A stretch of DNA of 45,034 bases from Candidatus Cloacimonadota bacterium (GCA_009777575.1 WRLO01000021.1:1-45034), one strand, 5' to 3'. Numbered from the stretch's first letter, positions 15,916 to 24,250 are shown. The notes: generated by a model not told the origin, from the letters alone. Numbers and translations are program-made.

Positions 15916-16940
15916 TTGAAATAGACACTGAAAAAATGAACCTCATCCATTGTGGCGACTGTTATGAAATTTTAAAAACATTTCCTGATAAATTTATTGA
16001 TTTGATAATAACTAGTCCCCCTTATTTTCAGCAAAGAGAGTATGGAAATGGTGGGATAGGTAATGAAGCAACTTTAGACAAATACATCAATAATCTGATG
16101 GATATTTTCATGGAATGTGTAAGAATTACAAAAAACACAGGTTCAATCGTCTTTAATTTAGGAGACAAGTATATCGATGGAAACTTACTTTTAGTCCCTT
16201 ATCGATTTGCTCTCGAAGTTCAAAAACTAAAAAAAGTAAAATTAATTAACGAACTTACCTGGGTCAAGGTAAACCCTGTTCCAAAGCAATGCAGTAAAAA
16301 ACTTATATCAGCTACCGAACCATTCTTTATATTCTCAAAATCAGAAGATTATTATTTCAACAAAGATGCATTCCTTGAATATCGTGATATTTATCAAAAT
16401 GGAAATAAAAAGAAACCTGGTAATGATATAGGAAAAAAATACTTTGAGTTGATAGATAAATCAAATTTGTCAAATGAAGAAAAAACTCAAGCTATAAAAG
16501 AACTGAACGAAGCTATTTTAGAAACTATGCAAGGTAAAATAGAGAGCTTTCGTATGAAAATAAGAGGATTGCACGCTTTACCTTATGGAGGGCAAGGTGG
16601 TGGACGATTGAACCAAATTGTAAACAAAGGGTTTACTATTATAAGAATTCATGGAAACTCTATACGGAGAGATATAATAGAGTCTACAGTCGAATCTATC
16701 AAAGGAAATATTCATCCAGCAGTATATCCAGAGTTTATAATACAAGAGATAATAAAACTTCTGACGAAAAAAAACGACATCGTACTAGACCCGTTCTTAG
16801 GCTCTGGCACTACAGCTGTCGTAGCAAAAAAACTAAATAGGAAATATATAGGAATTGAGATAAATCCTGAATTTGTGGAATATGCTCAAAAAAGAATTGA
16901 AGAAAATGGTGATGATAGCACTTATGAGTGGTTTGTATGA
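15912..16940 (+). CDS. Beta-class DNA methyltransferase (cytosine-N4 or adenine-N6)
   Basis: This 342-aa enzyme has motif IV as ITSPPYFQQREYG (Thr34-Tyr38) and motif I as LDPFLGSGTTAVVAKKL (Phe295). TSPPY with a Y/W-rich follow-up is common in N4-cytosine methyltransferases but does not prove it. The middle holds a long insert with charged helices (~165-215) and a glycine-rich patch (PYGGQGGGR). It overlaps both neighbours by four bases (ATGA at 15912 and at 16937), placing it firmly in an operon with the D12 enzyme and the nuclease that follows. Confidence 0.9.
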   Translation: MIEIDTEKMNLIHCGDCYEILKTFPDKFIDLIITSPPYFQQREYGNGGIGNEATLDKYINNLMDIFMECVRITKNTGSIVFNLGDKYIDGNLLLVPYRFALEVQKLKKVKLINELTWVKVNPVPKQCSKKLISATEPFFIFSKSEDYYFNKDAFLEYRDIYQNGNKKKPGNDIGKKYFELIDKSNLSNEEKTQAIKELNEAILETMQGKIESFRMKIRGLHALPYGGQGGGRLNQIVNKGFTIIRIHGNSIRRDIIESTVESIKGNIHPAVYPEFIIQEIIKLLTKKNDIVLDPFLGSGTTAVVAKKLNRKYIGIEINPEFVEYAQKRIEENGDDSTYEWFV

Positions 16941-18082
16941 TAGATATTTTAGAAAAGTTATTAAAAAAAGCTCTTAAAAATGTGGAATCGGGTAAAAAAA
17001 CACATTATCATAATGCAATTATTGATAATATAGATGTGTTAATTGATAATATTGACAAGAATAAGTCTTTAATCTCTGTGACAGTAACCTCGCTCTTAAA
17101 AAAGATAATCGACCCAGAGCAAGATATTAGGTTACACAGAACAGATTTTGTGGGAGGATATTCTGCAAGAACACTAGACACAAATGCTACTACTCCTTTC
17201 TTTAAAAAGTATTTTCCGAAATATGCAAATAAAGAATCAGGTTTTTTATCAATGGTAACAAGAGCAAGTATACCTTGGACTCTAGAGAATTCGGATAAAA
17301 TAAGAACACGAGCAAGCAAACAGTTGCTTGCTAGCTTTTTAACAATATTTGATTCTATTGAAAAAAAGGTAATATCACCTGAAAAGACTTTGATATACTT
17401 CTTTGAAAAACTAACTTTATTGTCTCGCCAACAAAAGAATATTTACGATGATGTTACAAAATCAATTGATGTAATAGGTATCTTAAACATAAATAGAATC
17501 CTATCTATGTTAGAAAAACATTTCGCTATGAAATTAAGCTCTCGATTACCTGTGATTGCTATTTATACAATATATCAACATTTGCTAAAACAAATAAAAA
17601 GGTATAAAAATAAGGTGTTATTGCCTCTAAATGTCCACACATCGGCTGATAAACATGGATACGGTGATATAGAAATTAGGTTTAGAGATAACAATCCTTA
17701 TGAAATAGTGGAAATAAAACATAATATTTCTATAGATAGATTTCTTGTATTTGACATATTAAAAAAATCACAGAACACCTCAATAGAGAGATATTATATC
17801 TTAACTACTGCACAAGATAACTTTGTATCAGTAGAAGAAGAGGAATATATCTCAAATTTTGTGTTAAGAATAAAAAAAGAATTCAATATCGAAATTATTG
17901 TTAATGGTATATTCAATAGTCTCAAATACTATTTAAGATTTATTGATGATTATGAGGATTTTATAAAGTCATACACAATGAATTTAATCCAAGACTCTAA
18001 AATTTCCACAGAAATAAAAGAATATCATATAATTGAATGGCAAAATATACTTAAAGATAATAAGATTTTAATATGGGAATAA
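16937..18082 (+). CDS. Predicted type II restriction endonuclease (PD-(D/E)XK)
   Basis: This 381-aa protein carries a PD-(D/E)XK signature in its second half: YGDIEIRFRDNNPYEIVEIKHN, with Asp244, Glu259 and Lys261. The first half has DIRLHRTDFVGGYSARTLDT; a GxYSAR-T segment like this occurs in SacI-type restriction enzymes as I recall them, so the family label is tentative. ATG 16937 overlaps the preceding methyltransferase's stop, the expected R-M arrangement. It probably cuts the site protected by one or both upstream methyltransferases. A 24-codon ORF (18111-18185) and a truncated methyltransferase follow. Confidence 0.75.
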   Translation: MIDILEKLLKKALKNVESGKKTHYHNAIIDNIDVLIDNIDKNKSLISVTVTSLLKKIIDPEQDIRLHRTDFVGGYSARTLDTNATTPFFKKYFPKYANKESGFLSMVTRASIPWTLENSDKIRTRASKQLLASFLTIFDSIEKKVISPEKTLIYFFEKLTLLSRQQKNIYDDVTKSIDVIGILNINRILSMLEKHFAMKLSSRLPVIAIYTIYQHLLKQIKRYKNKVLLPLNVHTSADKHGYGDIEIRFRDNNPYEIVEIKHNISIDRFLVFDILKKSQNTSIERYYILTTAQDNFVSVEEEEYISNFVLRIKKEFNIEIIVNGIFNSLKYYLRFIDDYEDFIKSYTMNLIQDSKISTEIKEYHIIEWQNILKDNKILIWE

Positions 18083-18110
18083 ATTTATTAACACAGAGGA
18101 AAAAACACCA

Positions 18111-18185
18111 ATGTTAGAAAAAATATTTACAGATAGAATCTATCTGTATAGAAACGCAAGTAAAACTTTTGGTAAATGGAAGTAG
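18111..18185 (+). other. 24-codon ORF between R-M units
   Basis: This short ATG frame (MLEKIFTDRIYLYRNASKTF...) sits between the nuclease stop and the truncated methyltransferase, preceded by AGAGGA. It may be a leader peptide or the start of a deleted gene. No family recognised. Confidence 0.3.
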
Positions 18186-18210
18186 AAAAAAATTACAGGA
18201 GTAATAAAAT

Positions 18211-18342
18211 ATGTTCCAAAAAGAGACAAATCATACAATAATTCATGGTGATAGTCGTGATATGAATTTACTTGATGATAAAAGCGTAGAGCTTATCATT
18301 ACTTCACCACCCTATTGGCAGCTAAAGGATTATGGTGTATGA
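18211..18342 (+). pseudogene. 5' stump of a beta-class DNA methyltransferase
   Basis: The 43-residue product begins MFQKETNHTIIHGDSRDMN and reaches ELIITSPPYWQLKDYGV before the stop. This is the usual N-terminus of an N4-C/N6-A methyltransferase up to and just past motif IV. The SAM-binding motif I and the recognition domain are missing, and no other frame downstream carries them, so this is a deletion rather than a frameshift. Its ribosome-binding site (CAGGAG) is intact. The stop overlaps the next start (GTATGA). The preceding full-length methyltransferase also ends in GTATGA, so deletion of the interior down to an ancestral stop/start overlap is plausible. Confidence 0.85.
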
Positions 18343-19436
18343 AAGAAAGTTTAATACAATGGACATTTTTACAGAATTTATCTGAATTGTCAAAATATCT
18401 TGATTTTCCAATTGCAAAATCAATAGGTCAAGAGATTAACACAGATTTTGGTCGTATAGATTTTATCCTAGAAGATAAGACACAGAAACAATTGATAGTG
18501 GAACTAGAAACAGTATTGGACACAAAAATAAAAAGAGATTATTGTTTTGAGCAGACCAAAAGGTATAAAAATGTAAAATTTCGTGAAAACACTGATTATT
18601 GTATCCTTTATGATATAGAAACAAACGAATCAGCGAAAAGTCAATTAGAAAAATTCGCAGAAAATGAAAATGTATTACTCAGAACTTATTCACTCCCAAT
18701 TGTCAAAGAACTTTATACAAAAACTGTTGAGAGAATGAGTTTAAATGTTGGACTTGCATTGCCAAATCCGAAGAATTATACAATTTGCTATCTACGATAC
18801 TTAAATAAGATACTTAAGCCTTTTTTAGATATTAAAAAAGAAGTTTTAAGTAAAAATGAACTATCATTAGCATTTGCCTCTGAAAAGTCATCAGGTACCA
18901 ATTTCAATTGTTATAAGAGATTAGCACTTGATTTTGAAATGCTCATTGAAGATAAAAATGATTTCCGATTAACAGAAAATGGCAAGGCATACATTGCAAA
19001 CATAAACCCTTATGTTTACAGTAAGTTAAATGTATCGAGTATCGACTTAACTAATGAGCAAAAAAGAATTCTCTTAAAGGTTTTGACAAATGGAAACTGG
19101 ACTGATAAAGTACATAAAATAAATGTTTACTGGTTTATGAGATTTATTGAAGTAACTAATGGAGACTGGTTCCCTAATAAAAAAGAAATTGATAGAGATA
19201 AGTTAGAAATAGTAAATAGCTTATTCAAAGTATCATATAAGTCAAGAACAATGTATGAATTTCTGTCATGGTGTTTCAATTATTGCAAAGAATTACATTT
19301 AGTGGAAAGGATAGTTTCGACCACTGATTATGACAAGCTATTTTTGACCCCTTTAGGAGTAGAAGTAAATAACATTTTTAGTATGGATTTATTACTAAAG
19401 AAAAGTAGGCTAAATTTAAGTTTTAAGGAGTTTTAA
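18339..19436 (+). CDS. Predicted restriction endonuclease, PD-(D/E)XE/K-like
   Basis: This 365-aa protein has an N-terminal nuclease-like core: GRIDFILED (Asp41) followed by IVELET (Glu55-Leu-Glu57), i.e. D...ExE, a variant with Glu in place of Lys that is known from some restriction and repair nucleases such as BamHI. The remaining ~300 residues are helical and may recognise DNA. ATG 18339 overlaps the truncated methyltransferase; a TTG at 18315 is not needed. The reading frame is intact over its whole length. If active it would need another methyltransferase for protection, since its neighbour is deleted. Family not identified. Confidence 0.6.
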   Translation: MKESLIQWTFLQNLSELSKYLDFPIAKSIGQEINTDFGRIDFILEDKTQKQLIVELETVLDTKIKRDYCFEQTKRYKNVKFRENTDYCILYDIETNESAKSQLEKFAENENVLLRTYSLPIVKELYTKTVERMSLNVGLALPNPKNYTICYLRYLNKILKPFLDIKKEVLSKNELSLAFASEKSSGTNFNCYKRLALDFEMLIEDKNDFRLTENGKAYIANINPYVYSKLNVSSIDLTNEQKRILLKVLTNGNWTDKVHKINVYWFMRFIEVTNGDWFPNKKEIDRDKLEIVNSLFKVSYKSRTMYEFLSWCFNYCKELHLVERIVSTTDYDKLFLTPLGVEVNNIFSMDLLLKKSRLNLSFKEF

Positions 19437-19437
19437 G

Positions 19438-19926
19438 ATGACGAATAATGACAATACAATTGCCAAAATATTACTGACAAATGAAAAAATATCTAAAAAG
19501 ATGGGGAGAAAAATGTATAAAGTGGTAAATTTATTTAATAAGGAAATTACCAAAGAAGATTGTATTATTTATATGCAAAATAATCTTGTCAATAATCGAT
19601 CTGTTTATAATCAAGTTGAAATTTTACTTGGAAAAAAACTTGATTTTATTCCTGATAAATTGGCAATTCGTTATGAGCTTGATTTTTGTATTATAGTTAA
19701 AAATCAGTACATAGGAATCCAAATAAAACCTGTCAGCGAGGGAATTCAACTCTCACAAATATTTAAAGAAAGGAATTTACAGGAAAAGACCCATCAAAAA
19801 TTTACAAAAAAATACGGTGGCAAGGTATTTTATATCTTTTCAAAAACCGTAGACACAAGGAAAGTAATAATGAACCCTGAAGTAATAGATGAAATCCGTG
19901 AGGAGATAAATAGACTAAATGGATAA
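19438..19926 (+). CDS. Small predicted restriction endonuclease
   Basis: This 162-aa protein starts one base after the previous stop and ends eight bases inside the next methyltransferase gene. Its core YELDFCIIVKNQYIGIQIKP gives Asp82 and Gln95-Ile-Lys97, a D...QxK version of the PD-(D/E)XK site; Gln in that position is known from BglII. The C-terminal HQKFTKKYGGKVFYIFS is typical of small type II nucleases. The overlap suggests it is the cognate nuclease of the methyltransferase at 19919. I first considered an MjaI-like assignment but the N-terminus does not match what I recall of that family. Confidence 0.65.
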   Translation: MTNNDNTIAKILLTNEKISKKMGRKMYKVVNLFNKEITKEDCIIYMQNNLVNNRSVYNQVEILLGKKLDFIPDKLAIRYELDFCIIVKNQYIGIQIKPVSEGIQLSQIFKERNLQEKTHQKFTKKYGGKVFYIFSKTVDTRKVIMNPEVIDEIREEINRLNG

Positions 19927-21205
19927 TAATCAAAAAATTCAGATGTTATTATCAGACAATAAATCCGATTATTTCTCAAAAATCTGGTCAATAAGTGAGC
20001 CTTTCATTTCTAAACAGTTTAAAAGAGAACAATTGAGTAAACTTCACTCAAAAGCCAGTCATCTCAGTGATTTAACAGATGTCAAAGAGATAATAAAAAA
20101 ATGGACAGATATTTATATTGATTTTGTAAAAACAGAATATCAAGCGGAATACCAGGATATCAAAGCTCCTCTTGTAGATTTTATAGAGAATAAAGAGAGT
20201 AATATCAAAATAGTATGGGGAAACTGCCTAGACATCATGAAAGGGATGAAGTCTGAGAGCGTTCACTTGATGGTTACATCGCCGCCTTATTACAATGCTC
20301 GTGAATACTCACAATGGAAAGATTTGACAGCCTATTTAGAAGATATGAGACTTATAATCAGAGAGGCATATCGTGTCATTGACAATCACCGTGTATTTGT
20401 CTTTAATGTAGGCGACATCTTTGATAATGACAACATCAGCACAAAATCTACTTGGGGAAAAAGAAGGATACCGCTCGGAGCATATTTTACTAAAATTTTT
20501 GAAGAGGAAGGCTGGACTTTTGTAGATGATTTTATCTGGGACAAAGGTGAAGTGCAGAGTGAAAGGCATAAAAATGGTAATAAACCCTATCCATTTTACC
20601 AGTATCCTATGAATTGTTATGAGCATATTTTAATCTTTCATAAACATAGAGATGACTTGACAAAATACCCTTGTCCCGTCTGTGGTTGCCTAAAAGTCAA
20701 TGGGAATGCTATGTCAGAGATAGGACTGAGGAGCTGGGAATGTAAAAATGATGAGTGTTTTGAACGCAGTAAAGCAAATAGAGGAAAGAGATTTTCTTTA
20801 AAAACTATCATGACCCAAGGCAGTCAAGAAGTAGAAAATGAAATTGATAAAAGTTTTATCACCAAATGGAGAAGAGACATCATAAAAATAAATCCAGTCA
20901 TAAAGATAAATAGTAAGGGTGAAAACACATTAGGTCACACAGCACCTTTTCCCGCTGACATCCCAGAATTTGCTATTAAAATGTTTTCATATCCTGACGA
21001 ATATATTCTTGACCCCTTTGGAGGCAGCTTTACTTCGATTATTGAGGCAAAAAAACTCGGCAGAATAGGAATTGGGATTGAGCTAAATAAAACGATGTTT
21101 CGTGAGGCAGGTCTGAAAAATATACAAAAAGCCTTTAATAATAATGTGTTTTTTTATAATACTGTTATTTCAGAGTTTGATGGAGTAGAGGAAAAAAATG
21201 AGTAA
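19919..21205 (+). CDS. Beta-class DNA methyltransferase with zinc-binding insert
   Basis: This 428-aa enzyme has a ~100-residue helical N-terminal extension, motif IV VTSPPYYNAREYSQW (Thr120-Tyr124) and motif I LDPFGGSFTSIIEAKK (Phe367). The usual FxGSGTT is FGGSFT here, with Phe replacing the last glycine. Between them CPVCGC and CKNDEC (residues ~258-285) look like a zinc ribbon. The TSPPY motif favours N4-cytosine but does not prove it. It overlaps its neighbours by eight bases at both ends, with predicted nucleases on each side. Its first 12 codons resemble the start of the BRO-N stubs (MDNNQKIQMLL versus MDNNKKSQILL). Confidence 0.88.
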   Translation: MDNNQKIQMLLSDNKSDYFSKIWSISEPFISKQFKREQLSKLHSKASHLSDLTDVKEIIKKWTDIYIDFVKTEYQAEYQDIKAPLVDFIENKESNIKIVWGNCLDIMKGMKSESVHLMVTSPPYYNAREYSQWKDLTAYLEDMRLIIREAYRVIDNHRVFVFNVGDIFDNDNISTKSTWGKRRIPLGAYFTKIFEEEGWTFVDDFIWDKGEVQSERHKNGNKPYPFYQYPMNCYEHILIFHKHRDDLTKYPCPVCGCLKVNGNAMSEIGLRSWECKNDECFERSKANRGKRFSLKTIMTQGSQEVENEIDKSFITKWRRDIIKINPVIKINSKGENTLGHTAPFPADIPEFAIKMFSYPDEYILDPFGGSFTSIIEAKKLGRIGIGIELNKTMFREAGLKNIQKAFNNNVFFYNTVISEFDGVEEKNE

Positions 21206-21827
21206 GATAGATATAGATAAAAAGAAGCAAGTTATTGGATTATTCGGCGAAATGCAGCTTGCAATGAACCTACACGAAAGAGGCTGGCAGGTTCATCGAG
21301 CCTACATAGATGAGGGTATAGATTTTATCATAACAAAATATTGGTGTCCATGCTGTAACCTGTATAGTAATCAACTATTAAGATATGATGATTATAAAGG
21401 AGCGTCTGTAAAATGCGTTACAAATCTTTGTGAGCATTGCCAAGAAACAGAATTAAATGTAATTTCCAAATATTTACAAGTAAAGACATCAGAAGGCATA
21501 CCTACTAATGATAGTTCTATACGAGATTTTAGTTTTCATCCAAAAATCAGATATGACATGGGTCATAATGTTTTTTATATATGGATAGCAGTCTTTGAAA
21601 ATGATAATGAGGATACACAGAGTAAAATATGTCATTTCTATGTTTTTAACACTAAAGATGTAGATAGATTTGACAACACTTCACTACCGACATATCAAAT
21701 CACCGATAACCAAAAAACAACATTAAGAATCAATAAGAATGGAAAGGTGCTGAATCAAGGTGTGAAATACGATTATAGCTGTTTTAATGAAGATTTTTAT
21801 AATAATTTTGAAAAAATAGAACAATAG
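21198..21827 (+). CDS. DUF4365-like PD-(D/E)XK nuclease
   Basis: This 209-aa protein shows the order E...D...QxK typical of PD-(D/E)XK nucleases that begin with an alpha-helix: GLFGEMQLAMNL (Glu18), EGIDFII (Asp42) and KYLQVKTSEG (Gln94-Val-Lys96). A zinc-knuckle-like insert with two Cys pairs (CPCC at ~52, CEHC at ~78) separates Asp42 from the lysine. The overlap with the methyltransferase at 19919 suggests that it belongs to that R-M unit, as nuclease or accessory subunit; the small nuclease at 19438 is a competing partner. The DUF4365 label is from the motif pattern only. Confidence 0.7.
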   Translation: MSKIDIDKKKQVIGLFGEMQLAMNLHERGWQVHRAYIDEGIDFIITKYWCPCCNLYSNQLLRYDDYKGASVKCVTNLCEHCQETELNVISKYLQVKTSEGIPTNDSSIRDFSFHPKIRYDMGHNVFYIWIAVFENDNEDTQSKICHFYVFNTKDVDRFDNTSLPTYQITDNQKTTLRINKNGKVLNQGVKYDYSCFNEDFYNNFEKIEQ

Positions 21828-21837
21828 GGATTTTTAA

Positions 21838-22959
21838 ATGAAACAAAATGATATATTAACCACAGAGGAAAAACTAGTCCATATTTCAAAAAAAATATAT
21901 CCAGAATATACCTCATTAAGTTTATTTGATGAGTATTGTGTAAAGATGCCCGAACCTCAATATCTTGGCAGTAAATTCAAGCATTTACCTTGGATTTTTA
22001 AATATATTCCTGAGGGTGTTCAAGCTGTTTTTGATGGCTTTGCTGGTTCACAGAGTTTTAGTTTTGAGGCAAAAAAGAGAAGATATACAGTTTATACAAA
22101 TGATTTTATGAATTATAGCCATCAGATTGGATTGGCTTTGATAGAAAACAAGGCGGAAATATTGACAAAATCTGATTTATTTCTTTTATTTTCTCAAAAT
22201 GTAAATAAAAAGGATTTATTTGAACATCTTTTTAAGAATATTTTTTTTACTGAAAATGATTGTATGTTTTTAGACAATTTTAGAGCAAATATAGAGTTAC
22301 TTAGCAATGAGAGCAAAAAGGCTTTGGCATTTACTATCATCAACAGAGCAATGACTAGAAAGACTACTATGGGGCATTTTGCTCATCTCCAGGCATTAAA
22401 CTACGCCTCTGACCCTGAAAGAGTCAAGAGAAACCCAAATATAGCTAAAGGAATAGCTGAAGTATTTTTGAGCTTAGTAACAGATTATAATAAGGCTGTT
22501 TTTGATAATAAAAAAGAAAATAAGAGCTTTTGTGGAAATGTTTTGGATGTCATATCGGAAATTAATGTCGATTTAGCATATTTTGACCCGCCATATTGTG
22601 GCTCTCATTCAGATTATCAAAGTTTCTATCATTTACTTGAAACATATACTGAATACTGGGAGAATAAAAAGTTTATAAATCAAAATAAAAAGTATTTTCC
22701 TCTAAAATACAGTGGATTTGACAAAAAAACAGAAATAATAAATTCTTTAAAACAGCTACTTGACTCAGCAAAACATATACCTTATGTCCTATTTAGTTAT
22801 AATTGCCGTTCATATCCTACAATAGAAGAATTTGTTAAAATTATAAAAAGCTTCCGAAAAAATGTTGATATTTATGAAAATGTCTACACAAATTCGAGAG
22901 GGGGAAAAGGTAGCGTAAAAAATAGCACAGAATATCTTATTAGGAGTGAAAATGTTTAA
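21838..22959 (+). CDS. Alpha-class (D12) adenine DNA methyltransferase
   Basis: This 373-aa enzyme should methylate adenine N6. Motif X (PQYLGSKFKHLPWI) comes first, then motif I with VFDGFAGSQSFSFEAKK (Asp66, Phe68-Ser71), and motif IV LAYFDPPYCGSHSDYQ (Asp250). The long segment between them (~100-235) carries KTTMGHFAHLQALNYASDP. The length and motif spacing match D12 enzymes of type II systems. The ATG is preceded only by a weak AGGG. It overlaps the next nuclease gene by eight bases, so the two form a complete R-M pair. Confidence 0.9.
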   Translation: MKQNDILTTEEKLVHISKKIYPEYTSLSLFDEYCVKMPEPQYLGSKFKHLPWIFKYIPEGVQAVFDGFAGSQSFSFEAKKRRYTVYTNDFMNYSHQIGLALIENKAEILTKSDLFLLFSQNVNKKDLFEHLFKNIFFTENDCMFLDNFRANIELLSNESKKALAFTIINRAMTRKTTMGHFAHLQALNYASDPERVKRNPNIAKGIAEVFLSLVTDYNKAVFDNKKENKSFCGNVLDVISEINVDLAYFDPPYCGSHSDYQSFYHLLETYTEYWENKKFINQNKKYFPLKYSGFDKKTEIINSLKQLLDSAKHIPYVLFSYNCRSYPTIEEFVKIIKSFRKNVDIYENVYTNSRGGKGSVKNSTEYLIRSENV

Positions 22960-24025
22960 AAAACTTAAAAATCTGTTTGATAATAATAATATATTTGAGT
23001 TATTAAAGCATGATGAATCAATATTATGGTTAAAACTGAGAGCAATTTCAAGAAAAGATCTTTTGTTAAAGTTTATAGACTTAAATGATATCAAAATTAA
23101 TTCTAAAAAATCATCAGAAATATTTGAAGAGTTATTCAATATCGTGAAAGAACATGCTTTAATAGATGATTTCATAAAAGCCAATCTAATAAAATTGACC
23201 TTGGAACAAGAACAAAATTTAGTATCTGAACTATACAAAATTAAACATTTTGATTGGGGAGGTGATTATAAAAACGCTCTTGATAGGCATATAGTGGATA
23301 AATACATAAAAAAGTATGATTCTTATGATACAATACAAAGAAAACTGGATAATGAGATAAACCAAGCTGTGAGAGGGTATGTCAATTGTAGTTGGTATAA
23401 TCATTGGTCTACGATTCTAATAGAAAACATCTTTAAACAACACAAAAATGTATTATTTGCTATTGGAGATGTGAAACAAATAGATTTCTTTATACAGGAC
23501 ATACCATTTGACTTAAAAACAACCTACTTACCTGTCAATTTTATAGATAAAGAGAGAAAAAGACAAGGTTTATCTAGTGAGTTAAGTGAATATAAAAAAA
23601 TAGCTAAAGAATTTGAGATTGTCTTTAACGACAATAATGCAATATATGAGATTCGAGAAAAAGGAATTAATTTAAAAAATATAGAATGTTCAAAGAGAAT
23701 TAATAAAATAGACGATTTCAAAAGAAATCTATTAAGAGAATGTATCAACAATCCACACCGCTTAATTCAAAATCTATATGAAGAACAAGGTGAAATAAGG
23801 TTCGATGCATCAAATAGACTATTCTTGATATTAGTAGATACGAATGATTTTGATAATTCATGGAAACTAAAAAGAGATATAACACTCTTGAAAAATAATG
23901 TCTTTTACTATTTAGACAATTTTTCTAAAGATAAAATAATAGCCAATCCTATTCAGTTCTCATATAAATATAGAAACAGTGAAACCTTTAATGTGTATAG
24001 CGATTGTATTTTTATTTATAAATAG
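22952..24025 (+). CDS. Type II restriction endonuclease (PD-(D/E)XK) partner
   Basis: This 357-aa protein has KQIDFFIQDIPFDLKTTYLP (Asp178, Asp187-Leu-Lys189), a D...DxK version of the nuclease site, preceded by NHWSTILIENIFKQH. Related restriction enzymes, as I recall them, share the motif VDFFI..xPFDLKxTYxP. ATG 22952 lies inside the end of the D12 methyltransferase; a GTG two codons earlier is less likely. The pair looks complete and potentially active. It is the last intact R-M gene; the decayed methyltransferase fragment at 24051 follows after 25 bases. Confidence 0.8.
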   Translation: MFKKLKNLFDNNNIFELLKHDESILWLKLRAISRKDLLLKFIDLNDIKINSKKSSEIFEELFNIVKEHALIDDFIKANLIKLTLEQEQNLVSELYKIKHFDWGGDYKNALDRHIVDKYIKKYDSYDTIQRKLDNEINQAVRGYVNCSWYNHWSTILIENIFKQHKNVLFAIGDVKQIDFFIQDIPFDLKTTYLPVNFIDKERKRQGLSSELSEYKKIAKEFEIVFNDNNAIYEIREKGINLKNIECSKRINKIDDFKRNLLRECINNPHRLIQNLYEEQGEIRFDASNRLFLILVDTNDFDNSWKLKRDITLLKNNVFYYLDNFSKDKIIANPIQFSYKYRNSETFNVYSDCIFIYK

Positions 24026-24050
24026 GAAGTATACAAAGGAAAAAAAACTA

Positions 24051-24227
24051 ATGAATGATATTTTAACTAAAGATCATATAAAAGCATCAATAAAAAATAC
24101 CTACAGACTATACAATCTCTACCAGCAGATATGTAATATTACGAAGAAAAGCCTCAAACCGCAACTATATTTTCCCATAGTTGCAGGCAAAATTGAATAT
24201 GAAATTTATAAGATTATAAATAGATAA
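24051..24227 (+). pseudogene. Decayed 5' fragment of the 13567 methyltransferase
   Basis: The start ATGAATGATATTTTAA with the preceding ACAAAGGAAAAAA matches the ribosome-binding site and first codons of the methyltransferase at 13567. Then about 125 bases are missing, and 24091-24133 matches 13716-13758 at 41 of 43 positions, but in a different reading frame. Beyond this the sequence is unrelated. A 58-codon frame remains open by chance. It is therefore a partial, internally deleted copy of that gene at the right edge of the island. Confidence 0.85.
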
Positions 24228-24250
24228 TATAATAAAAAAGGAGCAAAACT

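Noticed and set aside
18211..18342. Frameshift rather than deletion in the methyltransferase stump
   Set aside because: No other frame downstream has motif I or recognition-domain sequence; the DNA codes for the nuclease instead.
19438..19926. MjaI-type restriction enzyme
   Set aside because: The conserved N-terminal pattern I associate with that family is missing; only a generic nuclease core is seen.
24051..24227. Real 58-aa gene
   Set aside because: The sequence is explained by a partial, frame-shifted copy of the methyltransferase at 13567.
12542..24227. Transposon or phage carrying the R-M island
   Set aside because: No transposase, integrase, terminal inverted repeats or structural phage genes are visible; the BRO-N stubs alone do not prove a prophage.
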